From: JASFRI01 sp050115015
GTDB lineage: Bacteria; Acidobacteriota; Polarisedimenticolia; CBDVAL01
Reading direction: 5' to 3'
DNA length: 7,612 nucleotides
NCBI GenBank assembly: GCA_050115015.1
Contig: JASFRI010000199.1
Span: forward strand, 1-7,612
Shown here: one piece after another, positions 1 to 5,160 of the stretch
How the letters are laid out: each line of letters starts with the position of its first letter
Position numbering within the stretch: the first letter of the stretch is position 1
The notes under the pieces: model-generated
Database searches by the model: none
What the model was told of the DNA's origin: nothing
The model's input: the letters and a program-made list of their open reading frames with translations, nothing else
Program-made: the position numbers and the translations under genes

Positions 1-2
1 GG

Positions 3-629
3 GTCCGCTCGCTGTCGATCACGAACATCACCGCCCTGTTCACGGGGATGGTCATCGCGGTCCAGACCGCCTATTCCCTCGGCGCTTACGGGGTTCGCAG
101 CTTCACCGGGGACATGGTGAGCCTGTCCATCGTGCGGGAACTCGGTCCGGTGCTGACGGGGTTGATGATGGCCGGCCGGGTCGGCAGCGGCATCACGGCG
201 GAGATCGGCTCCATGACCGTCACCGAGCAGGTGGACGCCATCCGGGCGCTGGCGGCGGATCCGGTCAAGAAGCTCGTCGTCCCGAAGGTGCTCGCCACGC
301 TCATCATGCTCCCCACCTTGACCATTCTCGCCGACCTGCTGGGGATCCTGGGCGGGCTGATCGTGGCGGTCACGAACCTGCAGCAGCCTGCGGCGTTCTA
401 TCTGCAGCACGTCCGGAACGCCCTCGGCTTCCAGGATATCTTCAGCGGCCTGGGAAAGACCGTGTTCTTCGCCCTGTTCATCTCCGTGATCGGTTGCTAC
501 AACGGGCTGAACACGAAGGGTGGTGCCAGCGGCGTCGGCCGCTACACCACCTTCACGGTGGTGGCGGCTTCGATCATGATCCTGTGCTCGGACTTCTTCC
601 TGACGAAGATCTTCCTGGTGTTCCTCTGA
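3..629 (+). CDS. mlaE: MlaE-type ABC transporter permease (5' end outside window)
   Basis: Inner-membrane permease of an MCE/Mla phospholipid transporter, the channel part of the complex with the ATPase and MCE protein encoded just downstream. The frame is open from base 3, before the first internal ATG at 48, so the gene is truncated by the window edge. About 208 residues are visible against a usual 250-270, so about 50 N-terminal residues are missing. Counting from codon 3, the family core is clear: the stretch S-[IV]-VRELGPVLTGLMMAGR is followed by a Gly-rich turn, AEIGSM, and TEQVDA[IL], then a conserved DPVKKLVVPK-like segment. This VRELGP...AGR...TEQ pattern marks MlaE/YrbE permeases. 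Hydrophobic segments follow around ATLIMLPTLTILADLLGILGG, near FFALFISVIG, and at the C-terminus (VVAASIMILCSDFFLTKIFLVFL), consistent with membrane helices. It ends in TGA one base before the ATPase start, so the two are almost certainly co-translated. Family assignment is secure; whether it imports or exports lipid cannot be read from sequence. Confidence 0.95.
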   Translation, partial: VRSLSITNITALFTGMVIAVQTAYSLGAYGVRSFTGDMVSLSIVRELGPVLTGLMMAGRVGSGITAEIGSMTVTEQVDAIRALAADPVKKLVVPKVLATLIMLPTLTILADLLGILGGLIVAVTNLQQPAAFYLQHVRNALGFQDIFSGLGKTVFFALFISVIGCYNGLNTKGGASGVGRYTTFTVVAASIMILCSDFFLTKIFLVFL

Positions 630-630
630 G

Positions 631-1452
631 ATGGGCGCGCCGCCTACCCCCGAGGCGTCCTGGCCCGAGGAGGCCTTCATCCGCCTCGAGGGACTGTACA
701 AGTCGTTCGGGAGAAAGGAGGTCCTCCGCGGGATCCGGTTGCCGATCTTCCGTGGAGAGACCATCGTGATACTGGGGGCCAGCGGCAGCGGGAAGTCCGT
801 CCTTCTGCGGCACATCATCGGGCTCCACCGTCCGGACGAAGGGGACGTCTGGGTGGATGGTGTGGAGGTCAGCCACCTGTCCGAGGAAGACCTCGTGGAG
901 ACCCGGAAGAAGGTGGCGATGCTGTTCCAGGGGGGAGCGCTGTTCGACTCGATGAACGTGTTCGAAAACGTGGCGTACTCCCTCCGGGAGCACACGGACA
1001 TGGACGAGGGCGCGATCGCGGCGAGGGTCTCCGAGACGCTCTCGCTGGTGGAACTCGGGGAGGACCAGGTGGAGTCCTTGATGCCGGTGGATCTCTCCGG
1101 CGGGATGCGGAAGCGCGTCGCTCTGGCCCGGGCGATCGCCCTGGAGCCGCAGGCGATCCTGTACGATGAGCCGACCACGGGCCTCGACCCGATCACCGCC
1201 AACCACATCAATCGGTTGATCCGGAGCATGCAGGCCCGCCTCGGGGTGACCTCGGTGGTGGTCACGCACGACATCGAGAGCGCGTTCATGGTGGGGGACC
1301 GGATCGCGTTCCTGCTGGATGGCGAGATGAAGTTCATCGGCACCGTGGCGGAGGCGCGGGTGAGTCAGGAGCCTTCGCTGGGGCGGTTTCTCGCGGGGGG
1401 GCTGGAGCCGGGCCAGCGGCCGAAGCTGCCCGGACGGGGGGAGCCTTCATGA
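631..1452 (+). CDS. mlaF: MlaF-type ABC transporter ATP-binding protein
   Basis: Cytoplasmic ATPase that powers the Mla/MCE lipid transporter by pairing with the MlaE permease. It has 273 residues, typical of the family. All nucleotide-binding motifs are intact: Walker A GASGSGKS (49-56), Q-loop Gln100 in MLFQGGALFDS, signature LSGGM (155-159) followed by RKRVALARAIA, Walker B ILYDEP (176-181), D-loop GLDP (184-187) and switch His213 in VVTHD. The LFQ-GGALFDS-MNVFENV stretch and the LSGGMRKRVA form (LSGGM in place of LSGGQ) are characteristic of MlaF rather than other ABC ATPases. The ATG at 631 lies one base after the mlaE stop and has no strong Shine-Dalgarno, so translation probably depends on coupling to mlaE. 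It is also the only ATG ahead of the conserved FIRLEGLYKSFG. The N-terminus has about 15 extra residues, and the C-terminus ends in a Pro/Gly/Arg-rich tail (about 259-273) beyond the usual fold. The stop overlaps the mlaD start (ATGA). Confidence 0.96.
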   Translation: MGAPPTPEASWPEEAFIRLEGLYKSFGRKEVLRGIRLPIFRGETIVILGASGSGKSVLLRHIIGLHRPDEGDVWVDGVEVSHLSEEDLVETRKKVAMLFQGGALFDSMNVFENVAYSLREHTDMDEGAIAARVSETLSLVELGEDQVESLMPVDLSGGMRKRVALARAIALEPQAILYDEPTTGLDPITANHINRLIRSMQARLGVTSVVVTHDIESAFMVGDRIAFLLDGEMKFIGTVAEARVSQEPSLGRFLAGGLEPGQRPKLPGRGEPS

Positions 1453-2579
1453 ACCGGAATCTCATGGTGGGGCTGGTGATCTCGGCCGCGGCGGCGGTCC
1501 TGCTGATCACGATCCTGCTGATCGGACAGGATCAGGCGCTGTTCACGCCGAAGGTGGAGTACACGGTCCTCCTGCCGAACGCCGAGGGCCTGCAGACCGG
1601 CTCCCCGGTGAAGCTCGTCGGCGTGCAGATCGGCGTCGTCAAGGCCATCAGCCTTCCGGACATGGTGGGCGGCCAGTCCCTGCGGGTGACCCTGAGCGTG
1701 ACCCGGGCCTATGCCGAGCGGCTGCGCGCGGATACGACCGCGAAGCTGCGGGTGCTGACACTGCTCTCGGGGGATCGCTACATCGAGCTGACCCTGGGGA
1801 GTCCGGATCAACCCGTCCTGCCTCCGGGCTCCGAGCTTCGGGCGCAATCCGAGTACGAGGAGCTGTTCACCCAGGGCAGCAGCATCGCCAACGACCTGGC
1901 GGCGATCACCGCGACCCTGCGCCTCGTGTTCGACCGGATCCAGCGTCAGGAAGGGGTCCTGGGGCGCCTGCTGATGGACCCCACCTTCGGGCAGCAGTCC
2001 GTCGAGGACTTCACGGCCACGCTCGGCTCCCTGCGCCGGATCACCGGCCAGGTGGAGCGGGGCGAGGGGCTCGCCGGCGCGCTGCTGTCGGACACCGAGC
2101 TGCGCGACGAGGTCACCTCCAAGATCACCAGCGTGCTGGGCCGCCTGGACGACGTCCTGGACGCCGCGCAGGATCCCAAGACCCCGCTGGGCGGACTGCT
2201 GCAGGAGGGCGGCGACGGCGCCGCCCTCATGGCGGACCTGCGGGAGACCACACAGGCGCTGCGTCGCGTCACCCGCCGGCTGGACGAGGGGAACGGGCTG
2301 GTGGGGCGCCTGCTGAGCGATCCCGCCTACGCGGACCGGGTGCTGGGGGACCTGGAGCGCACCCTGGGCCATCTGGCCTCCATCACCCGGAAGATCGACG
2401 GGGGACAGGGTTCCCTGGGCGCCTTCGTGAACGACCCGGCGGTCTACCTGGGCATCCGGGACGTGGTGACGGGGATCCAGGAGAGCCGGCTGCTGCGGTG
2501 GATGGTGAACCGCTACGCGAAGAAGGGGGCTCATGCCCGCGGGGCGGACACGCCGGGCGCACCCGCGCCGGGCTCCTGA
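1449..2579 (+). CDS. mlaD: MlaD-type MCE domain protein with C-terminal 38-residue repeats
   Basis: Membrane-anchored periplasmic substrate-binding subunit of the MCE/Mla transporter. In known systems MCE domains form hexameric rings that carry lipid across the periplasm. It has 376 residues, far longer than the roughly 180 of E. coli MlaD. A short N-terminus and one hydrophobic anchor (about 5-26) are followed by a single MCE domain (about 35-118). That domain shows the typical F-NAEGLQTGSPVKLVGVQIGVV core and a late LLSGDRYIELT segment. After a linker (about 119-167), residues 168-357 form five units of exactly 38 residues (see the repeat entry). A disordered Ala/Gly/Pro tail closes the protein. 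The ATG at 1449 overlaps the mlaF stop as ATGA and sits behind a purine-rich run, GGGGGGAG, at about 1436-1443, which supports this start. No mlaC or mlaB follows; the operon appears to end here. The MCE assignment is firm. The symbol is used in the broad family sense, since the C-terminal half differs from E. coli MlaD. Confidence 0.93.
   Translation: MNRNLMVGLVISAAAAVLLITILLIGQDQALFTPKVEYTVLLPNAEGLQTGSPVKLVGVQIGVVKAISLPDMVGGQSLRVTLSVTRAYAERLRADTTAKLRVLTLLSGDRYIELTLGSPDQPVLPPGSELRAQSEYEELFTQGSSIANDLAAITATLRLVFDRIQRQEGVLGRLLMDPTFGQQSVEDFTATLGSLRRITGQVERGEGLAGALLSDTELRDEVTSKITSVLGRLDDVLDAAQDPKTPLGGLLQEGGDGAALMADLRETTQALRRVTRRLDEGNGLVGRLLSDPAYADRVLGDLERTLGHLASITRKIDGGQGSLGAFVNDPAVYLGIRDVVTGIQESRLLRWMVNRYAKKGAHARGADTPGAPAPGS
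1950..2519 (+). repeat. Five tandem 38-residue units in the MCE protein (coding, protein level)
   Basis: Residues 168-357 of the MCE protein divide without any gap into five 38-residue units (168-205, 206-243, 244-281, 282-319, 320-357), or 114 bases each. A glycine at unit position 5 is invariant (Gly172, 210, 248, 286, 324). It lies in a G-x-x-G-x-L-L-x-D-like opening (GVLGRLLMD, GLAGALLSD, TPLGGLLQE, GLVGRLLSD, GSLGAFVND). Each unit then runs into a stretch with hydrophobics about every seven residues (unit positions 21, 25, 28, 31/32), as expected for an amphipathic or coiled helix. Unit 4 is closest to unit 1; unit 5 is the most diverged. The repeat shows at protein level; the DNA copies are diverged, so it is an old duplication and not a recent tandem array. 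Function is unknown here; a periplasmic helical stalk or tunnel is inference. Confidence 0.85.
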
Positions 2580-2605
2580 CCGGCCGCGACGGTCCACCGC
2601 GTCAT

Positions 2606-2634
2606 TGGACAACCATCGACACGATGTGGAGAAT
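2606..2634 (+). promoter_or_regulatory. Candidate sigma70-type promoter for the nucleotide-sugar operon
   Basis: In the 130-bp gap after mlaD, TGGACA (2606-2611, five of six matches to TTGACA) is followed after exactly 17 bases by GAGAAT (2629-2634, four of six matches to TATAAT, with the key A2 and T6 present). The segment is noticeably less GC-rich than its surroundings. Transcription would start near 2641, giving a leader of about 70 nt before the GTG start at 2710. No convincing terminator was seen between the mlaD stop and this site, so read-through from the mla operon is possible. Confidence 0.45.
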
Positions 2635-2694
2635 AGCCCGACCTGACGCCGGATCTCGCACCGGGAGGGGTGGCGGGCCCGCGAGCCGGGCCTC

Positions 2695-2703
2695 GAGGGG
2701 GAG
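2695..2703 (+). promoter_or_regulatory. Ribosome binding site deciding the GTG start at 2710
   Basis: GAGGGGGAG lies six bases before the GTG at 2710. It supports this non-ATG start for the dehydrogenase, which places the conserved VGIVGLGYVG nucleotide-binding loop at residues 14-23, the usual distance from the N-terminus. Confidence 0.6.
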
Positions 2704-2709
2704 ACCGCG

Positions 2710-4011
2710 GTGACCTTCAGCCGGAAGCTTCTGGACCATCGGGCGCACGTGGGGATCGTGGGCCTGGGCTACGTGGGGCTGCCCCTGGCGCTGGAGTTCT
2801 CCCGCGCGGGGTTTCCGGTCGTGGGAATCGACCTGGACGAGAGCAAGGTCCGCGGGATCGAGAAGGGTCGCTCCTACATCGGCGACGTGGCCTCGGCGGC
2901 CCTGAAGGACGCGGTCTCGGCAGGACGGCTGTCGGCGACGACCTCCTTCGACGTGATCCGCGACCTGGACTGCGTGCTGATCTGCGTCCCGACGCCCCTT
3001 CGAAAGACACGGGATCCGGACATCTCGTTCATCGTGTCCGCGGTGGACGAGATCGCGGAGCGACTCCATCCGGGAATGCTCGTGGTCCTCGAGAGCACCA
3101 CCTACCCGGGTACCACGGAGGAGGTCATCCTGCCGCGCCTGGAGGCCACCGGACTCAAGGTCGGGCGCGACTTCCACCTCGCGTTCAGCCCGGAGCGCGT
3201 GGACCCGGGTAACCGGGTGTACCAGACGCACAACACGCCGAAGGTGGTCGGAGGGGTCACCGCCTCCTGCGGGCGGATCGCGCGCATCCTCTACGAGCAG
3301 GCCATCGAGAATGTCGTCACCGTGTCCTCGAGCCGCTCCGCGGAGATGGTGAAGCTGCTCGAGAACACGTTCCGCAGCGTGAACATCGCGCTGGTCAACG
3401 AGATCGCGCTGATGTGCAACCGCCTGGATCTCGAGGTCTGGGAGGTGATCGATGCCGCCGCGACCAAGCCCTTCGGCTTCATGCCGTTCTATCCCGGGCC
3501 GGGCCTCGGCGGGCATTGCATTCCCATCGACCCCCACTATCTCTCCTGGAAGCTGAAGACGCTGAACTACCAGGCCCGCTTCATCGAGCTGGCCAGCGAG
3601 ATCAACAGCTTCATGCCGGAGTACGTGGTCACGAAGATCGTCGACGGCCTCAACGATCACCGCAAGAGCGTCAAGGGCTCGCAGATCCTGCTGGTCGGCG
3701 TGGCCTACAAGCGTGACACCTCGGATACCCGGGAGTCGCCCGCCCTCGACCTTTACCGGCTCCTCTCCCGCCGTGGCGCCCGGGTGAGCGTGACGGATTC
3801 CTTCGTCCGGCGCGTCCGCATCGACGGCGGGATGGTGCGGTCGACGGCGCTCACCCCCGATCTGCTGAAGAAGCAGGACTGCGTGGTGATCGTCACCGAC
3901 CACTCCGACGTCGACTACCAGTCGGTGGTGGACCATTCCAGGCTGGTCGTGGACACCCGGAACGCCACGAAGGGCGTCCGCCGGAACCGCCGGCGGGTCA
4001 TCAAGCTATGA
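2710..4011 (+). CDS. wbpA: Nucleotide-sugar dehydrogenase, UDP-GlcNAc 6-dehydrogenase (WbpA/TviB) type
   Basis: Cytoplasmic NAD-dependent enzyme expected to oxidise C6 of a UDP-N-acetylhexosamine twice, most likely UDP-GlcNAc to UDP-GlcNAcA, for an acidic surface polysaccharide. It has 433 residues, normal for the UDP-glucose/GDP-mannose dehydrogenase family. The Rossmann loop is GLGYVG (18-23) with Asp41 closing strand 2. The central domain has CVPTPL (92-97) and STTYPGTTEE (129-138). FSPERVDPGN (159-168) and NTPKVVGG (175-182) resemble WbpA. EMVKLLENT (212-220) supplies Lys215 and Asn219, and GPGLGGHCIPIDP (263-275) supplies the catalytic Cys270. The C-terminal domain has GVAYKRDTSDTRESPA (330-345). 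The GGHCIPIDPHYLSWK form and the SPERxDPGN motif favour the WbpA/TviB N-acetylhexosamine branch over Ugd. WecC (UDP-ManNAc dehydrogenase) is the main alternative. GTG is the start. The stop overlaps the next gene's ATG (ATGA), so the two are co-translated. It probably opens a new transcription unit after mlaD. Confidence 0.9.
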   Translation: MTFSRKLLDHRAHVGIVGLGYVGLPLALEFSRAGFPVVGIDLDESKVRGIEKGRSYIGDVASAALKDAVSAGRLSATTSFDVIRDLDCVLICVPTPLRKTRDPDISFIVSAVDEIAERLHPGMLVVLESTTYPGTTEEVILPRLEATGLKVGRDFHLAFSPERVDPGNRVYQTHNTPKVVGGVTASCGRIARILYEQAIENVVTVSSSRSAEMVKLLENTFRSVNIALVNEIALMCNRLDLEVWEVIDAAATKPFGFMPFYPGPGLGGHCIPIDPHYLSWKLKTLNYQARFIELASEINSFMPEYVVTKIVDGLNDHRKSVKGSQILLVGVAYKRDTSDTRESPALDLYRLLSRRGARVSVTDSFVRRVRIDGGMVRSTALTPDLLKKQDCVVIVTDHSDVDYQSVVDHSRLVVDTRNATKGVRRNRRRVIKL

Positions 4012-4967
4012 GCGCCGGCCGCCACGTGCTGCTCACCGGGGGCGCCGGCTTCATCGGCTCGCACCTGACCCGCGCGCTTCTGGCCCGCGGGGACCGTGTC
4101 ACCTGCCTCGACCTGTTCGACGGCTTCTACGACCCTTCGGTGAAGCGCCGCAATGTCCGGCCTTTCCTGGACAACGGCGACTATCGCCTCGTGGAGGGGG
4201 ATATCCGGGACGAGGACGCGCTGGAGAGGACGTTCCGGTCGGGCCGCTTCGACGCCATGGTGCACCTGGCGGCCCGCGCCGGGGTGCGGCCCTCCATCGC
4301 GGAGCCCGCCCTCTACCAGGACGTGAACGTGCGGGGCACCGTCGCGCTGCTGGAGGCGTGTCGCAGGCACGAGGTCCGGAAGGTGCTGTTCGGGAGCTCC
4401 TCCTCCGTGTACGGGAACAACGACAAGACCCCCTTCCACGAGGACGACCCCGTGGACCGGCCGATCTCCCCCTATGCGGCCACGAAGCGCGCTGGGGAGC
4501 TGCTGTGCTTCACCTACCACCACCTGTTCGCCCTGGACGTCTTCTGCCTGCGGTTCTTCACGGTGTATGGCCCCTCCCAGCGGCCGGAGATGGCGATCCA
4601 CCGGTTCGTGCGGCAGATCGACGCCGGCGAGCCGCTGACGATGTTCGGCGATGGCAGCACCCGGCGGGACTACACCTACGTCGACGACATCGTCCGGGGG
4701 GTTCTCGCGGCGCTCGACCGGGTCGAGGGCTTCCGGATCTACAACCTCGGAGAGTCGCGGACGGTCTCCCTGGCAGAGCTCGTCGCCGCGCTGGGGCAGG
4801 CGGTGGGGACGGAGCCGCGGATCGAGCGCCGGCCGGACCAGCCGGGGGACGTCCGGGTGACCTACGCAGACATCTCCCGGGCCCGCGAGGAGCTCGGTTA
4901 CGCGCCCCGGGTGGACCTGGAGGAGGGGCTGCGGCGGTTCGTGGCCTGGTACCGGGAACATCGCTAG
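4008..4967 (+). CDS. NAD-dependent epimerase, UDP-glucuronate 4-epimerase type
   Basis: Extended short-chain dehydrogenase/reductase (SDR) likely to invert C4 of a UDP-uronic acid, typically UDP-GlcA to UDP-GalA, in the cytoplasm. It has 319 residues, close to the bacterial family length. It carries the NAD loop GGAGFIG (11-17), Asp35 at the end of strand 2, the SSSSVYG segment (130-136) and the catalytic pair Tyr156/Lys160 in YAATK. HLAARAGVRPSI (86-97) and RFFTVYGPSQRPEMAI (182-197) are hallmark stretches of the GAE/CapI/LpsL group. Where GalE has its gatekeeper Tyr (E. coli Tyr299), this protein appears to have Thr285 in GDVRVTYAD. It overlaps the upstream dehydrogenase by four bases (ATGA). 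Pairing with that enzyme leaves open whether the substrate is UDP-GlcNAcA instead of UDP-GlcA; the ugd gene downstream would supply UDP-GlcA. Family firm, exact substrate moderate. Confidence 0.88.
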   Translation: MSAGRHVLLTGGAGFIGSHLTRALLARGDRVTCLDLFDGFYDPSVKRRNVRPFLDNGDYRLVEGDIRDEDALERTFRSGRFDAMVHLAARAGVRPSIAEPALYQDVNVRGTVALLEACRRHEVRKVLFGSSSSVYGNNDKTPFHEDDPVDRPISPYAATKRAGELLCFTYHHLFALDVFCLRFFTVYGPSQRPEMAIHRFVRQIDAGEPLTMFGDGSTRRDYTYVDDIVRGVLAALDRVEGFRIYNLGESRTVSLAELVAALGQAVGTEPRIERRPDQPGDVRVTYADISRAREELGYAPRVDLEEGLRRFVAWYREHR

Positions 4968-4984
4968 GAGGTTCCGTGACCTCC
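4967..4984 (+). promoter_or_regulatory. Hairpin over a strong Shine-Dalgarno, after the epimerase stop
   Basis: GGAGGT (4967-4972) and ACCTCC (4979-4984) are perfect reverse complements around a 6-nt loop, beginning on the last base of the epimerase TAG stop. The left arm is itself a near-ideal Shine-Dalgarno (AGGAGG at 4966-4971), four bases before a GTG at 4976 in the loop. No T-run follows, so it is not a standard intrinsic terminator. A short GC palindrome, GGGCCCGGGCCC (4988-4999), sits just beyond it. Function is inferred only: an RNA 3'-end structure or a translation control element. Confidence 0.4.
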
Positions 4985-5038
4985 GCCGGGCCCGGGCCCC
5001 GCGGAGAAGCCCGGATCGCTGCTAAGCTGATGGAATCC

Positions 5039-5067
5039 TTGCTTTTGCGGGCGACGAACCCTATTCT
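5039..5067 (+). promoter_or_regulatory. Candidate promoter upstream of ugd
   Basis: The 193-bp gap before ugd contains a distinctly AT-richer patch (about 5030-5090). In it, TTGCTT (5039-5044, three of six matches to TTGACA, with the TTG intact) is followed after exactly 17 bases by TATTCT (5062-5067, four of six matches to TATAAT). Transcription would start near 5074 and leave a leader of about 87 nt. The local drop in GC in an otherwise compact GC-rich operon supports a regulatory role. Confidence 0.35.
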
Positions 5068-5103
5068 CTACGAATCATCTTCGATCCGTTCCCCCTGCTG
5101 GAG

Positions 5104-5120
5104 CCGGCGGCGGCTGCCGG
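5104..5120 (+). promoter_or_regulatory. Leader hairpin upstream of ugd
   Basis: CCGGCGG (5104-5110) pairs with CTGCCGG (5114-5120), seven pairs including one G-U, around a 3-nt loop. It is not followed by T residues, so it is not a classic terminator. It lies about 40 bases before the ugd start, within the leader of the candidate promoter. The C-run at 5090-5095 could alternatively pair with the G-run at about 5134-5139, closing a larger stem near the ribosome binding site. Confidence 0.25.
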
Positions 5121-5160
5121 TCGGGCGAGGTGGCGGGGGAGACCGGAGGGTGGAAAGGGA

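Noticed and set aside
1365..2612. Long minus-strand frame (415 codons) opposite the MCE gene
   Set aside because: It mirrors a well-supported gene. Its Gln/His/Gly-rich composition and apparent repeats come from the repeated plus-strand coding.
2629..2636. GAGAATAG, found inverted as CTATTCTC at 5061-5068 in the other intergenic gap
   Set aside because: An 8-base match between two short AT-richer gaps is expected by chance at roughly this search size, and no longer shared operator surrounds it.
2602..3936. Long open frame (444 codons) on the minus strand opposite the first dehydrogenase
   Set aside because: The plus-strand frame is a clear full-length dehydrogenase. The antisense product is His/Arg/Asp/Gly-rich with no domain, as expected from reading a GC-rich gene backwards.
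4034..4060. Near-identical DNA shared with about 6494-6520
   Set aside because: Both encode the TGGAGFIGSH nucleotide-binding loop of SDR epimerases. Shared motif and GC-rich codon choice explain it; it is not a mobile repeat.
3915..4961. Minus-strand frame (348 codons) opposite the first epimerase
   Set aside because: The plus strand encodes a complete SDR with all catalytic motifs. The antisense translation matches nothing recognisable.
4358..4975. Plus-strand overlapping frame inside the first epimerase
   Set aside because: An out-of-frame Arg/Ala/Gly/Pro-rich translation of a real gene. Only its tail from 4976, which has its own Shine-Dalgarno, was considered separately.
4988..4999. GGGCCCGGGCCC palindrome as a possible terminator
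   Set aside because: The stem would be very short and no T-run follows, so there is no basis for calling intrinsic termination.
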